From NCBI GenBank assembly GCA_025362235.1, contig JANYGZ010000030.1:1-60943 (forward strand): a stretch of 60,943 nt of DNA, given 5' to 3'. Position 1 is the stretch's first letter. Each line of letters opens with the position of its first letter. Shown here piece by piece: positions 36,396-45,825 of this stretch. The position numbers were made by a program, and so were the translations under genes. Below the pieces are notes generated by a model. It saw only the letters and a program-made list of their open reading frames with translations, searched no databases and had not been told where the DNA came from. The stretch is from Ferruginibacter sp. (GTDB lineage Bacteria; Bacteroidota; Bacteroidia; Chitinophagales; Chitinophagaceae).

Positions 36396-37001
36396 TTATC
36401 CTTGGTGGATATGTAATTTTTCAAAGAAATCCTTTTCTTCAATTTCTTTTATTTCGCCCGGCTGTAAATCATTTAATTGCAGGTCTTCTATTGATACTCT
36501 TATTAATCTTTTGCAGCGGTGGCTCACTGCGTCTACCATCTTCCTGACCTGGTGAAATTTTCCTTCTGTTAAAGTAATGAGTAGCCATGTATGTGCCAGC
36601 CCTTCTTTAAATTCATTTTCACGTTTATATAAGTTCACCGGCTTATCTACAATTGATACTTCGCAGGCCGTGGTTGTATAATATCCACCACCTTTAACCC
36701 TGATAGTTACTCCATTTTGCAGGCGGTGCAATTTTTCGGGTGTTACAATATCCCTTACCTGTACCAGGTAAGTCCGCTTATGAGGTATTTTACTTTCAAA
36801 TAATAATTTGGTAACTTTTTTATTGGTGGTTAATATTAGTAAACCTTCTGAATGATTATCCAGCCTTCCAATTGCGTGTATGCCTTCCGGAAAGTTATAG
36901 GGTACATCCTTTAATAAGTTTACATCATGGGGACTCACAAACTGCGATACCATCTTGTATGGTTTGTTGAGTATAAAATACCGGTGAAGGGAAAGGCCCA
37001 T
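36396..37001 (-). CDS. Pseudouridine synthase of RsuA/RluE type
   Basis: 201 residues without an S4 domain. The catalytic motif is AIGRLDNHSEGLLILT (catalytic Asp), preceded by RYFILNKPYKMVSQF and followed by KRTYLVQVRD and EGKFHQVRKMVDAV. The short, S4-free form fits RluE, which modifies 23S rRNA near position 2457. The exact target is inferred from length only. It is divergent from the DEAD-box helicase gene, with 147 bases between. Confidence 0.88.
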   Translation of the reverse strand: MGLSLHRYFILNKPYKMVSQFVSPHDVNLLKDVPYNFPEGIHAIGRLDNHSEGLLILTTNKKVTKLLFESKIPHKRTYLVQVRDIVTPEKLHRLQNGVTIRVKGGGYYTTTACEVSIVDKPVNLYKRENEFKEGLAHTWLLITLTEGKFHQVRKMVDAVSHRCKRLIRVSIEDLQLNDLQPGEIKEIEEKDFFEKLHIHQG

Positions 37002-37124
37002 TATTATGTTATTGATTATCTATCCGCAATTTCAATTAATTACGCCATAAAAAATAACAAATTAAAATACTATTTTATTGATTATATACTGTAATACAAA
37101 TAGGGTTTAACTAACAAGTAAAGT

Positions 37125-37132
37125 TACCTTTG
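37125..37132 (+). promoter_or_regulatory. Putative -7 box of the DEAD-box helicase gene
   Basis: TACCTTTG fits the bacteroidetal TAnnTTTG box and lies 16 bases before the ATG at 37149, so the leader would be very short. A clear -33 TTTG at the right distance is not seen, which weakens the call. Confidence 0.4.
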
Positions 37133-37148
37133 CAATTAATTTGCAGAT

Positions 37149-38477
37149 ATGACATTTGATGACTTAAATTTAAATACCCCTTTACTAAGTGCTTTAGACG
37201 ATCTTGGATATACCAGTCCTACAACTATTCAGCGGAAAGTATTTTCTGTGGTGATGTCTGGCTGCGATGTTTGTGGTATTGCCCAAACGGGTACTGGAAA
37301 AACATTTGCTTATTTATTGCCTTGCTTAAGACAATGGAAATTTTCAAAAGATAAAAATCCACAGGTATTGATTATTGTTCCAACAAGAGAACTGGTGGCG
37401 CAGGTTGTAGAAGCTGTAAAAGCTTTAAGCAGTTATACCAGCCTTGTAGTAGTGGGCGTTTATGGAGGTGTAAACATAAATACCCAAAAATTAGAAGTGG
37501 AAAAAGGCGTTGATGTTTTGGTAGCAACACCTGGCCGCCTGTACGACCTGGCCGTAAATGGTGCTTTTAAAACAAAATCCATCAGGCAGTTAGTGATTGA
37601 TGAAGTAGATGAAATGCTAAACCTTGGCTTTAGGACACAATTAAAAAACATTTTAGATCTGTTGCCGGCTAAAAGACAAAACCTATTATTTTCAGCCACC
37701 ATTACGGAAGAAGTAGAAGTTTTGATAGCTGCTTATTTCAATAACCCGGTAAGGGTAGAAGCTGCACCTACCGGAACACCATTGGAAAATATTTTACAGA
37801 CTGTGTATGAAGTACCTAACTTTTATACAAAGGTTAATCTGCTGGAATTGTTGCTTGCTACTAATAAAGAAATGACCAAAGTACTGGTGTTTGTTGCTAC
37901 AAAAAAACTAGCAGATGAATTGTATGAACAATTGGAAGAAAAATTTCCTGGCACTACAGGAGTCATACATTCCAACAAGGAACAGAACCATCGCTTTAAC
38001 ACTGTAAAGCAATTTCATGAAGGTAATTATCGCTTTATTATTGCTACAGATATTGTCGCAAGAGGGGTAGATATTGCCGAGGTAACACATGTTATAAATT
38101 TTGACATGCCAGAAGTGCCGGAAAATTATATACACCGGATAGGAAGAACAGGCAGGGCAGACAAAATGGGTATTGCCATTACATTTATTACAGAGCAGGA
38201 AAAGGAGTACCAGGCTGCTGTTGAAAGTTTAATGAACTACGCCATTCCAATTACGCCGTTGCCTTCTGACCTTGTAATTTCAAGCATATTAACCGAAGAT
38301 GAAAAACCAAAGGTTTATATGAAAATCATCCAGCTAAAAGTGCCTGCAAAAGAAGCCGCAGGGCCAAGCTTTCACGAAAAATCTGCCAAAAATAAAAAGG
38401 TAAATTTTATTGTAAAGAAAAAGGACAGGATGATGAAGAAATATGGTAAGCCCATAACAAGGGGGCAAAAAAAATAA
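37149..38477 (+). CDS. DEAD-box RNA helicase with DEVD motif II
   Basis: 442 residues. A Q-motif-like start is TSPTTIQRKVF. Motif I is AQTGTGKT, motif Ia PTRELVAQV, Ib TPGRLYD, and II reads DEVD instead of DEAD. Then SAT, and in the second RecA domain ATDIVARGVDI and HRIGRTGR. A basic tail (KKKDRMMKKYGK) follows. It unwinds short RNA duplexes, most likely in ribosome or mRNA metabolism. The DEVD variant occurs in some Bacteroidota members and still has the acidic pair. Confidence 0.93.
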   Translation: MTFDDLNLNTPLLSALDDLGYTSPTTIQRKVFSVVMSGCDVCGIAQTGTGKTFAYLLPCLRQWKFSKDKNPQVLIIVPTRELVAQVVEAVKALSSYTSLVVVGVYGGVNINTQKLEVEKGVDVLVATPGRLYDLAVNGAFKTKSIRQLVIDEVDEMLNLGFRTQLKNILDLLPAKRQNLLFSATITEEVEVLIAAYFNNPVRVEAAPTGTPLENILQTVYEVPNFYTKVNLLELLLATNKEMTKVLVFVATKKLADELYEQLEEKFPGTTGVIHSNKEQNHRFNTVKQFHEGNYRFIIATDIVARGVDIAEVTHVINFDMPEVPENYIHRIGRTGRADKMGIAITFITEQEKEYQAAVESLMNYAIPITPLPSDLVISSILTEDEKPKVYMKIIQLKVPAKEAAGPSFHEKSAKNKKVNFIVKKKDRMMKKYGKPITRGQKK

Positions 38478-38525
38478 AAACAATTCTATAAATTGTGCAT
38501 TTTATTTTTTTACAATTATTTTTTA

Positions 38526-38753
38526 CTATGCCTGTTTTTTGGGCGGGAGGTCAAACGCAACAGCTTCATGTTCAAAATGCCCTTTGTGCGATGCATCACA
38601 AAAAGGTTTGTTTTTTGATAAGCCGCAACGGCAAAGAGTAATTATTTCTCTTCCACCTAAATTATATATATTTCCATTTTTATCTACCAGTTCAATATCG
38701 CCTTCTATTTTTAGAGACCCATTGGTATTGACGGTAATTTTTGTAGTGGCCAT
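38526..38753 (-). CDS. CDGSH-type iron-sulfur protein
   Basis: 75 residues. The cluster motif CRCGLSKNKPFCDASHKGHF gives three Cys and one His, the ligand set of mitoNEET-like 2Fe-2S proteins. The N-terminal half (TTKITVNTNGSLKIEGDIEL) is a short beta part seen in bacterial single-CDGSH proteins. Such proteins bind a redox-active, acid-labile cluster, but their role in bacteria is poorly known. It converges with the helicase gene, 48 bases apart. Confidence 0.92.
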   Translation of the reverse strand: MATTKITVNTNGSLKIEGDIELVDKNGNIYNLGGREIITLCRCGLSKNKPFCDASHKGHFEHEAVAFDLPPKKQA

Positions 38754-38865
38754 GTGTTATGTTTAATTGAGTTATTAAATTTTAGAAAGGGTAGTGCTAA
38801 ATAAATAAAGTAGCAATGGTGAACCCGGTTTTTTTAAAAAAGAAAAACCAAATATCTTATGGAGA

Positions 38866-38894
38866 TAAAAAAATTCCTTGTCTTTGGCAAGGAA
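38866..38894 (-). terminator. Intrinsic terminator after the desaturase gene
   Basis: On the minus strand: TTCCTTG, loop CCAAAGA, CAAGGAA, then TTTTTTTATC. It starts about 35 bases after the desaturase stop codon (38930). Confidence 0.8.
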
Positions 38895-38929
38895 AGACGT
38901 AATTATTTTATAAAAAAAAAGGAAAATAT

Positions 38930-39931
38930 TTAATTCATCTTCACCATTTCCATATCAGGCTTCGACTCATCAGTAAGTTTTACTTTACCCCTGTCTTTTC
39001 TTACAATCCTCGAGAACAGGGAAATTTCCTTGTCGAATAAAAAGCGGAAAAACAATTTTGTCCACGATGTATGATAAAATAAAGTATTGTAAAATGATGG
39101 AGCACCTTCCCTTATCTGTGGCAGCCTGTTCCATGGTATTGAAGGAAAATCATGGTGCTCATTATGATAGCCTACATTAAAAGCTACTGTATTTAAAACG
39201 CCATAGTAACTGTATGTTTCCTGTTCGCCATGTGTTAAATAATGTTCCTGTATCCACCTTGCCCCCAATGGATGCAGGCCAACAGAAAAGAAAAAACTCA
39301 TTAACAGAAAAGCAATTGCTTTGGGACCTAAAAAAACAGTAATACCAACAGCAAACGCAATTTGCACAGCCCAGTTCAAAGCTACCCAACCATCAAAAGG
39401 TTTGATTTCTTTTAAACGTGAAATACGAAAAACTTGAAACAGCGGATAGAATAAAAGCCAGAGCGCTTTGCCGATAAAATAATTGTTGATCAGCTTTGCT
39501 TCCCATTTGTTTGGCAAATCTGCATCCAGTTCATGTACACCCTGAAAAGAATGATGTTTTATATGATAGCGCTCAAACGAAACTGAACTTGGAAAAATTT
39601 GTGGCATATTGGCTAAAATACCAGCCATCCTATTGGCTTCAGGTTTTTTAAATAATAACCGGTGTGCACATTCATGTATCATTACAAATAATGCATGGTC
39701 TGCAAATGCACCAATCAAATAAGCGGCACCTATAACAACCCACCATGCTTTATCGGCTACCAGCCATGACATAACAATTTGTAATGCCACGAGGCCAATA
39801 ATAATAAAAATGGTATTGGGATTTTTGCCAATTAAATTTCTAATACCAGGATGTTCTTTAAGTATCTCTTTTGTCCTGATACGATGTGGTTCAGGCGCAT
39901 TTGAAAAAACGAAAGAATCTCTTTTTGTCAT
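38930..39931 (-). CDS. Sphingolipid delta-4 desaturase (DEGS-like) homologue
   Basis: I chose the ATG at 39931 (333 residues), since the start then aligns with eukaryotic DEGS1 (KRDSFVFSNAPEPHRIR against its N-terminus) and length agrees (323 in human). Three histidine boxes bind the di-iron site: HECAH at about residue 86, HIKHH at about 123, HNEHH at about 256. The stretch ETYSYYGVLNTVAFNVGYH is almost that of DEGS enzymes, which also have HNEHHDFP. Four to five membrane segments are present. Predicted reaction: trans-4 double bond in dihydroceramide. Bacteroidota make dihydroceramides, so substrate is at hand. Other long-chain substrates cannot be excluded. Confidence 0.85.
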   Translation of the reverse strand: MTKRDSFVFSNAPEPHRIRTKEILKEHPGIRNLIGKNPNTIFIIIGLVALQIVMSWLVADKAWWVVIGAAYLIGAFADHALFVMIHECAHRLLFKKPEANRMAGILANMPQIFPSSVSFERYHIKHHSFQGVHELDADLPNKWEAKLINNYFIGKALWLLFYPLFQVFRISRLKEIKPFDGWVALNWAVQIAFAVGITVFLGPKAIAFLLMSFFFSVGLHPLGARWIQEHYLTHGEQETYSYYGVLNTVAFNVGYHNEHHDFPSIPWNRLPQIREGAPSFYNTLFYHTSWTKLFFRFLFDKEISLFSRIVRKDRGKVKLTDESKPDMEMVKMN

Positions 39932-40249
39932 AAACGGGAAAATAATATTGTCTGTAAAATAATTGACGATAATGCATTTAGTATTTTTTATTTTTAATAT
40001 GCACATCTTTTATTGGGCGCAAGTTAATGAATTTATCGAAGATGGAATATCCTATATATAACTGAATTCTGTCAGATACCAGGAAAAGAAATATTAATTA
40101 TGCTTTTATAAAATTTTTAACTTTTCATTAATGCTAATTTGCATACAAAAATAAATTTCTTTTAAAAAACAATAACCATACTTTACATAAGGATGCTTCT
40201 CAATGTTTCAACATTGTATATTTGCCAAAATATCCTCGCAAAGTTCCTT

Positions 40250-40690
40250 ATGAGCCGATTGAAATATATAATTTTTATAAGCGTTTTTATTTCAGCTGTT
40301 GCCACTGTTGGAATATGGTATTTGGCTAGCAGGAAGTTTATTGATACTGCTAACGAGCAATCAATATATAGCATAAGAGCTTTAGATCTTATTAAAGAAT
40401 TTAAAAAAAGTGATAGTATTGCTAATATTAAGTTTGCAGGAAAGATCATAAGCGTTAACGGAACTGTAACATCAGTAGAAGCTGCTGATTCAACAGTAAA
40501 TATTAAATTAGCTGATACAGCTTCTGGATCATATGCAATTTTTAATTTTCAGCAAAAAAACATTAGGGAAGCAAAAACTATAAATCAAGGAGATAATGTT
40601 ACCGTAAAAGGATACTGTAACGGAGGAGTTTACAGCGAGATTTTAGAAGCAGAATTTATTTCATTTACAAGATGTGTTTTAAATAAATAA
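40250..40690 (+). CDS. Membrane-anchored OB-fold (tRNA_anti-like) protein
   Basis: I chose the ATG at 40250; the frame is open for 19 further codons upstream, but the protein then begins with a typical anchor (MSRLKYIIFISVFISAVATV). Residues about 60-145 form an OB-fold: NIKFAGKIISVNGTVTSV, STVNIKLADTASGSYAIFNF, GDNVTVKGYCNGG. This fits the tRNA_anti-like family of Bacteroidota. The binding partner is unknown. It is followed 33 bases later by a YceI gene on the same strand, probably one operon. Confidence 0.72.
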   Translation: MSRLKYIIFISVFISAVATVGIWYLASRKFIDTANEQSIYSIRALDLIKEFKKSDSIANIKFAGKIISVNGTVTSVEAADSTVNIKLADTASGSYAIFNFQQKNIREAKTINQGDNVTVKGYCNGGVYSEILEAEFISFTRCVLNK

Positions 40691-40723
40691 TTCAATTCTT
40701 TAAAAATAAATAATCAGCAAAAA

Positions 40724-41269
40724 ATGAAAAAATCAGTCTTAATTGCAGCATTCATATGTGTGAGCACTTTTCTTTTTGCCCAAAAGAAAATGACTACATC
40801 TGCAACAATTAATTTTGATGCTACAACCAGTTCAGATGGGCTGGCAAAAGCAGAAAATAAAACAGTAGTAGCGGCTATTGATCCAAGATCGGGTAGTATT
40901 GCATTTGAAGCTATTATGAAAAGCTTTTCTTTTAGTAACCCGATGATGCAGGATTATTTTAATGGTGACAATTGGCTGGAAACTGATAAATTTCAAACAT
41001 CCACTTTTAAGGGTAAAATAACCAACCTGGCTGCAGTAAATTTTTCAAAAGACGGAACATACTCCTCAGAAGTTGCAGGTGAATTAACCATACATGGCAT
41101 TGCCAAACCTGTTACAACAACAGGGGCAGTTATCATAACCGGCAAATCAATTACTGTTACTGCAAGCTTTACTATTAAACTGGAAGATTACGGAATTAAA
41201 AGTAAAGCTATAGATGTTGGTAAAGTTGCTAAGGAACCCAAAATTACTGTAGAAGCAGATTTTAAATAA
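40724..41269 (+). CDS. Periplasmic YceI-family lipid-binding protein
   Basis: 181 residues with signal peptide MKKSVLIAAFICVSTFLFAQ. The YceI barrel shows FEAIMKSFSFSNPMMQDYF, FQTSTFKGKITNL, VAGELTIHGIAKPV and a last strand ITVTASFTIKLEDYGI. YceI proteins bind long-chain amphiphiles such as polyisoprenoids or fatty amides in a hydrophobic channel. It follows the OB-fold gene and ends in front of a bidirectional terminator. Confidence 0.92.
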   Translation: MKKSVLIAAFICVSTFLFAQKKMTTSATINFDATTSSDGLAKAENKTVVAAIDPRSGSIAFEAIMKSFSFSNPMMQDYFNGDNWLETDKFQTSTFKGKITNLAAVNFSKDGTYSSEVAGELTIHGIAKPVTTTGAVIITGKSITVTASFTIKLEDYGIKSKAIDVGKVAKEPKITVEADFK

Positions 41270-41295
41270 AAGATTTATTTACCGGATATGACAAT

Positions 41296-41330
41296 AAAAA
41301 AACTTTTGCCTGCAAGACAAAAGTTTTTTT
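41296..41330. terminator. Bidirectional terminator between YceI and HU/SPOR genes
   Basis: AAAAAACTTTTG and CAAAAGTTTTTTT pair around a nine-base loop. It has a T-run on either strand and lies between convergent genes, 26 bases after the YceI stop and about 47 bases after the HU/SPOR stop. Confidence 0.8.
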
Positions 41331-41376
41331 AAACAGTTGATAAATAATTAGCCATTTGTCCTAAATGCATTAAATA

Positions 41377-42336
41377 CTAATATTGAATATATGGCTTTCC
41401 GCCAAAAAATATTTTTAAAGAATCTTTTACTCTTAATGTATCTGATAAAGGAACCGAAAAAGGCATAACAAGTTTATACTTTACAGAATCTATTTTAATA
41501 ATTTCCAGTTTATGGCCATAACTGGTCAACCTGTTGTAAGCACTTTGTACAGAATGTTGTGAATTATATTCTTTTAATACAACTTTAAAACTGCTGTTGC
41601 CTGTCTTTATTGGTTGTACAGCAGTTGCTGCAGGTTTGCTATTGCTATCTATGGTATTTTTATTAACACTATCACCGGCAGGCATAAGTGCATTTACATT
41701 GGAATTATTTACATTGGTATTAACAGTATCAGGTGTTGAAACAGTTTGTTCAATGGACTCTGAAGCGGCTGGCTTTTTAACAACCATGAAATAATAAAGT
41801 GTAAGGCCTGCCAAGGCAATTGTTGTTATGGTTAATATAATTTTTAATGTTTTGCCGCTGTTTTCAGTAACATGCTCACTTTCAAAAGAAACTGTTTCAT
41901 CTTTTCTTTCTTTTAACTGAACGGGAGAATCATCCATTTTTGGTGTAATAAACTGGCCGGCTATAAAATCATATTCGCCCTGCTGGTTTTTTTGTATGGT
42001 TCCAATACCCTCAATTATAAAAGGTTTGCCAATATTTAAAAATTGCTTGGATAGTATTGCGTAAGATTCAAGGTCAGATGAAGCAAGTGGCTTTATTTTC
42101 CTGGTTTGTTGTACTATATAATTAACAAGCCCCTCATCTTCTCCAATTTTCAGGCTGTACTCAAACGAAAATGCATCCGCAGGAATTGAAAAATCCTTGT
42201 CTCCTTCAGTTGGTAATATTATATCTGGTTTTAATTTAAAAATGCCAATACCCTGCAGGCTCACCTGTTTGCTATTGTATAAATACTGAACCAGTAGTTG
42301 TTCTATTTTCAAAATAATAATATTTGAGTAAAACAA
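41377..42336 (-). CDS. HU-CCDC81 and SPOR domain membrane protein
   Basis: 319 residues. The N-terminal part has two HU-CCDC81-like domains (IEQLLVQYLYNSKQVSLQGIG and NIGKPFIIEGIGTIQ), a form typical of Bacteroidota. A membrane helix lies at about 170-188 (ILTITTIALAGLTLYYFMVV). An Asn/Thr-rich linker and a SPOR-like domain (SSFKVVLKEYNSQHSVQSAY) follow. SPOR domains bind peptidoglycan lacking stem peptides at division sites. The start may also be a TTG at 42312; the ATG at 42336 gives a slightly longer start. Confidence 0.78.
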   Translation of the reverse strand: MFYSNIIILKIEQLLVQYLYNSKQVSLQGIGIFKLKPDIILPTEGDKDFSIPADAFSFEYSLKIGEDEGLVNYIVQQTRKIKPLASSDLESYAILSKQFLNIGKPFIIEGIGTIQKNQQGEYDFIAGQFITPKMDDSPVQLKERKDETVSFESEHVTENSGKTLKIILTITTIALAGLTLYYFMVVKKPAASESIEQTVSTPDTVNTNVNNSNVNALMPAGDSVNKNTIDSNSKPAATAVQPIKTGNSSFKVVLKEYNSQHSVQSAYNRLTSYGHKLEIIKIDSVKYKLVMPFSVPLSDTLRVKDSLKIFFGGKPYIQY

Positions 42337-42396
42337 ACCTAACTAATATTGCTCAATTAGCAAAACTACAACACAATTAATAGTTAACTTCGCAAA

Positions 42397-42744
42397 ATGA
42401 TTTCCGAAAAGGACATACAGTTTCTACGTTATTGGGAACGGGTAAGGGAAAGCGAGAATACTTTTGCAAGCAAAATTATGAGGGGTTTACCAATGGCTTT
42501 TTTATTTGGTTTCCCCATTGTTTTATCAGTAGTTTCTGTAAGGTTGTTTGCCGCTGATTGGTATATGAAAATATCCCAGACATCTCCCGGTGCATTTATA
42601 ACAATTATTATTGCCATGTGCTTAATTATTCTTTTTTACGCTTATTTCCGCATGCAATACAAATGGGAAATGAATGAACAATTATACCAGGAATTAAAAA
42701 TCAAGGAAAATAAATCAACACAATCATTAACAAACATTAATTAA
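42397..42744 (+). CDS. Small two-helix membrane protein of unknown function
   Basis: 115 residues. A soluble N-terminal helix (ISEKDIQFLRYWERVRESEN) is followed by two membrane helices (about 35-52 and 66-84) and a charged tail (KWEMNEQLYQELKIKEN). I do not recognise a family. It starts divergently from the HU/SPOR gene, with 60 bases between, and its stop is eight bases before the FKBP gene, so it is probably in one operon with that gene. Confidence 0.75.
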   Translation: MISEKDIQFLRYWERVRESENTFASKIMRGLPMAFLFGFPIVLSVVSVRLFAADWYMKISQTSPGAFITIIIAMCLIILFYAYFRMQYKWEMNEQLYQELKIKENKSTQSLTNIN

Positions 42745-42751
42745 AACAAGT

Positions 42752-43240
42752 ATGTACAAAAAGTTATTTATCGCTATTATTATTGCTTTGCCTTTCGTAA
42801 TGTCTGCATGTAAAAAAGATTCATCAACAAATAATAATTGCAACAATACAGGGGTTGTAAGTGCGGCAGAAATTGCTACTATCCAAGCTTACCTTACGGC
42901 TAACTCTATAACTGCTACCCAAGATTCGAGGGGCTTTTTTTACCAGATAGTTGCACCCGGCGAAGGTGTTTCACCAACAGCAGCAAGCACTGTATCTGTT
43001 AATTACACTGGTAAGTTTACCAATGGTACCGTCTTTGATTCAAATGTTGGAAAACCTGTAGTAACCTTTGCTTTAACGGGGGTAATTCAGGGATGGCAAT
43101 TTGCTCTTCCTTTGCTTAAAAAAGGAGGAACTATGAATTTATATTTGCCTCCGACCTTGGCTTATGGTTGTAATGATTATAATGGTATTCCAGGTAATTC
43201 TACCTTGATCTTTAATATCCAATTAGTAAATGTTCAATAA
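42752..43240 (+). CDS. FKBP-type peptidyl-prolyl isomerase, lipoprotein
   Basis: 162 residues. Lipoprotein signal KKLFIAIIIALPFVMSACKK, with Cys at residue 20. The FKBP domain runs from about 65 to 162: VSVNYTGKFTNGTVFDSN, FALTGVIQGWQFALPLLKKGG, TMNLYLPPTLAYG, STLIFNIQLVNV. It catalyses proline isomerisation in the periplasm. It follows the small membrane protein by eight bases and precedes sdaA by 13 bases, so the three could be one transcript. Confidence 0.92.
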   Translation: MYKKLFIAIIIALPFVMSACKKDSSTNNNCNNTGVVSAAEIATIQAYLTANSITATQDSRGFFYQIVAPGEGVSPTAASTVSVNYTGKFTNGTVFDSNVGKPVVTFALTGVIQGWQFALPLLKKGGTMNLYLPPTLAYGCNDYNGIPGNSTLIFNIQLVNVQ

Positions 43241-43253
43241 TTAAAAAAATCTT

Positions 43254-44681
43254 TTGCGCCACGAAGCCATTTCCATATTTGACATGTTTAAAATTGGGGT
43301 TGGCCCCAGCAGCAGCCATACGCTTGGCCCATGGAAGGCTGCTAAGCTTTTTTTGCAGTCGCTGGAAGATAAAAATATTTTACAGCAGGTGAAAGGTATA
43401 GAGGTACTGCTGTATGGTTCTTTGGCAAAAACAGGGGTAGGGCATGGTACTGATATTGCGGTGCAGCTTGGTTTATGTGGCGATGACCCGGTAAGTTTTG
43501 ATGTAAATAATATCTCCGCTAAAATCAATGATATCAGCAATATGAAAAAATTATTGCTGAATGGCCGCCACGAAATTGATTTTGATCCCAAAGAAGATAT
43601 TGAATTTTTGTTTTCAGAAGCATTACCGTTTCATCCAAATGCCCTTACATTTTTGGTGAACTTATTTAATGGGGAGGGCTTTGCAGAAACCTATTATTCT
43701 ATTGGCGGTGGTTTTGTTGTAAAAGAAGGCGCACTTGAAGATAGTAAAAACGAAGTGATACTTCCATTTCCTACCAACACAGCAGAAGATCTTTTACATT
43801 GGTGTATTCGTACAGGCATGAGTGTTAGCGAAGTGGTAATGGAAAATGAAAATGCCTGGCGGCCGGAAGAGGAAACAAAAAAACGTATACTGGGCATTTG
43901 GCAGGTAATGAAAGAATGTATGTACCTTGGCTGCCATACAAAAGGGAACCTGCCCGGTGGGCTATTTGTAAAACGCCGTGGTTTTGACCTCAATAAAAAA
44001 TTATTGCAACAACGCAGTTATAATGATTATGACAGCTGGGTAAATGCTATCAGACAGGGGGGCAATGATTTTAAATATACGCTGGATTGGGTAAGTTGTT
44101 TTGCCCTTGCTGTAAATGAAGAGAATGCTTCTTTCGGCAGGGTAGTTACTGCACCTACAAATGGTGCAGCCGGTGTTATACCTGCCGTTTTACAATACTA
44201 TATTATTTTTTGTGATGGCAATACCGATGATAAAATCATCCGGTTTTTATTGGCAGCAAGTGAAGTGGGCAGCATTTTTAAAAAAGGCAGCACCATATCT
44301 GCAGCAATGGGTGGATGCCAGGCAGAAATTGGAGTTAGCAGCGCTATGGCTGCTGCAGCTTTAACCGAATGTTTGGGCGGCACGCAAAAGCAAACATTGA
44401 TGGCTGCTGAAATTGCGATGGAACATCACCTTGGCCTTACCTGCGACCCTATTGGCGGCCTGGTACAAATACCCTGTATTGAAAGAAATACTATGGGTGC
44501 CATCAAGGCTATAACTGCCTGCCAGCTTGCTTTACAAAGTACGCCTGATTTTGCAAAAGTGAGTCTTGATGCGGTTATAAAAACCATGTGGGATACGGCA
44601 CTTGATATGAACAGCAAATACAAAGAAACTTCTGATGGAGGCCTCGCAATCAATATCCCAATAAGCTTAAGTGAGTGCTAA
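43254..44681 (+). CDS. sdaA: L-serine ammonia-lyase, iron-sulfur type
   Basis: 475 residues. I take the TTG at 43254 as start, since the product [20 protein letters not shown] then matches the family; no ATG lies upstream. The beta domain (about 1-150) comes first, then the alpha domain with [15 protein letters not shown], the cluster cysteines in [11 protein letters not shown] and [14 protein letters not shown], and AMGG. It turns serine into pyruvate and ammonia through a 4Fe-4S cluster. Its stop is immediately followed by two palindromic repeats. Confidence 0.95.
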   Translation: MRHEAISIFDMFKIGVGPSSSHTLGPWKAAKLFLQSLEDKNILQQVKGIEVLLYGSLAKTGVGHGTDIAVQLGLCGDDPVSFDVNNISAKINDISNMKKLLLNGRHEIDFDPKEDIEFLFSEALPFHPNALTFLVNLFNGEGFAETYYSIGGGFVVKEGALEDSKNEVILPFPTNTAEDLLHWCIRTGMSVSEVVMENENAWRPEEETKKRILGIWQVMKECMYLGCHTKGNLPGGLFVKRRGFDLNKKLLQQRSYNDYDSWVNAIRQGGNDFKYTLDWVSCFALAVNEENASFGRVVTAPTNGAAGVIPAVLQYYIIFCDGNTDDKIIRFLLAASEVGSIFKKGSTISAAMGGCQAEIGVSSAMAAAALTECLGGTQKQTLMAAEIAMEHHLGLTCDPIGGLVQIPCIERNTMGAIKAITACQLALQSTPDFAKVSLDAVIKTMWDTALDMNSKYKETSDGGLAINIPISLSEC

Positions 44682-44686
44682 ATTTA

Positions 44687-44776
44687 TTTCACACAAAGTG
44701 AACCACGAATACAAAGACCGCAAAGAAAAGCACTATGCAGTATATTCTTTGTAAATTTTGTTCTCTTTGCGTGAAA
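44687..44776. repeat. Palindromic repeat, ACAAAG family, copy 2
   Basis: TTTCACACAAAG at 44687-44698 mirrors CTTTGCGTGAAA at 44765-44776. Inside, ACAAAGACCGCAAAG and its relatives face TTCTTTGTAAATTTTG. Starts six bases after the sdaA stop codon. Copy 3 follows 14 bases later in the same orientation. Confidence 0.85.
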
Positions 44777-44790
44777 CATCTATAAATTTA

Positions 44791-44890
44791 TTTCATACAA
44801 AGTGAACCACGAAAAACAAAGGCCGCAAAGAAAAGCACTATACAATATATTCTTTGTAAACTTTGTAACCTTTGTTCTCTTTGAGTGAAA
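44791..44890. repeat. Palindromic repeat, ACAAAG family, copy 3
   Basis: TTTCATACAAAG at 44791-44802 mirrors CTTTGAGTGAAA at 44879-44890. It shares the segment ACAAAGTGAACCACGAA with copy 2 and its right half (TTCTTTGTAAACTTTGTA) with copy 1. Ends two bases before the accD stop codon on the other strand. The two copies together separate two convergent genes, where a bidirectional terminator is expected. Confidence 0.85.
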
Positions 44891-44892
44891 CA

Positions 44893-45825
44893 TTAATTTT
44901 TAAACAATATCAACAGACTGGCCAGCTTATCTTTTAATTCTTTACGGTTGATAATGAAATCTAAAAAGCCGTGCTCCAGTAAAAATTCACTTCGTTGAAA
45001 TCCTTCAGGCAGGTCTTTTTTGATGGTTTCTTTTATTACCCTTGGGCCGGCAAAACCGATTAATGCACCCGGTTCGCCACATATAATATCGCCCAGCATA
45101 GCAAACGATGCAGTGGTACCACCAAATGTTGGGTCGGTACAAAGTGATATATAGGGAACTTTTGCATCTGCCAGTTGCGATAACTTACCAGATGTTTTGG
45201 CTAATTGCATCAGCGAAAAAGCGCTTTCCATCATCCTGGCCCCGCCACTTTTACTGATAATCAAAAGGGGGATTTTGTGCAGTATACAATAGTCGCATGC
45301 CCGGCTTATTTTTTCGCCCATAACACTGCCCAGGCTGCCACCAATAAATTCAAAATCCATACAGGCAACCACTAGATCAATCTCTTTAATTTTGCCGTGT
45401 GCTACCGTAATGGAGTCGTGGATATCCGTTTTCTGATAGGTTTCCTCCAGCCTTTTTGAGTAGGGTTTAAGGTCTACAAAGTTCAAATAATCTTTTGATA
45501 TAATATTGTAAAACAGTTCTTTATACTCATTCTCATCAAATAAAATTTCAAAGTATTCGCCACTCCCAATCCTGTGGTGGTGGTCACATTTTGGGCATAC
45601 AAATAAGTTCTCTCTTAACTCAGTAACGGTGCAGGTGAATTTACAATTAGGGCATTTTGTCCACAAGCCCTCCGGGGCATCTGCCTTGTCTTTGGTAGCA
45701 GTAAGGATGCCTTTTTTTATACGTTTAAACCAACTTCTTTTTGTCTCATCCGACTCTCCATCTTCACCGGCAAGGTTGGCTTCAAAATCTTCTTCTTTTA
45801 TCATAATAGCCACACCTTCTACCAT
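44893..45825 (-). CDS. accD: Acetyl-CoA carboxylase, carboxyltransferase beta subunit
   Basis: 310 residues. The zinc ribbon is [10 protein letters not shown] ... [11 protein letters not shown]. The carboxyltransferase core has [28 protein letters not shown] and [17 protein letters not shown], with [12 protein letters not shown]. It carries an extra acidic N-terminal stretch (residues 1-30, [18 protein letters not shown]) before the usual SWFKRIKKG start. It is the first committed step of fatty-acid synthesis; no accA is in the window. The ATG used is the farthest upstream; Met8 is an alternative start. Confidence 0.94.
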   Translation of the reverse strand: MVEGVAIMIKEEDFEANLAGEDGESDETKRSWFKRIKKGILTATKDKADAPEGLWTKCPNCKFTCTVTELRENLFVCPKCDHHHRIGSGEYFEILFDENEYKELFYNIISKDYLNFVDLKPYSKRLEETYQKTDIHDSITVAHGKIKEIDLVVACMDFEFIGGSLGSVMGEKISRACDYCILHKIPLLIISKSGGARMMESAFSLMQLAKTSGKLSQLADAKVPYISLCTDPTFGGTTASFAMLGDIICGEPGALIGFAGPRVIKETIKKDLPEGFQRSEFLLEHGFLDFIINRKELKDKLASLLILFKN

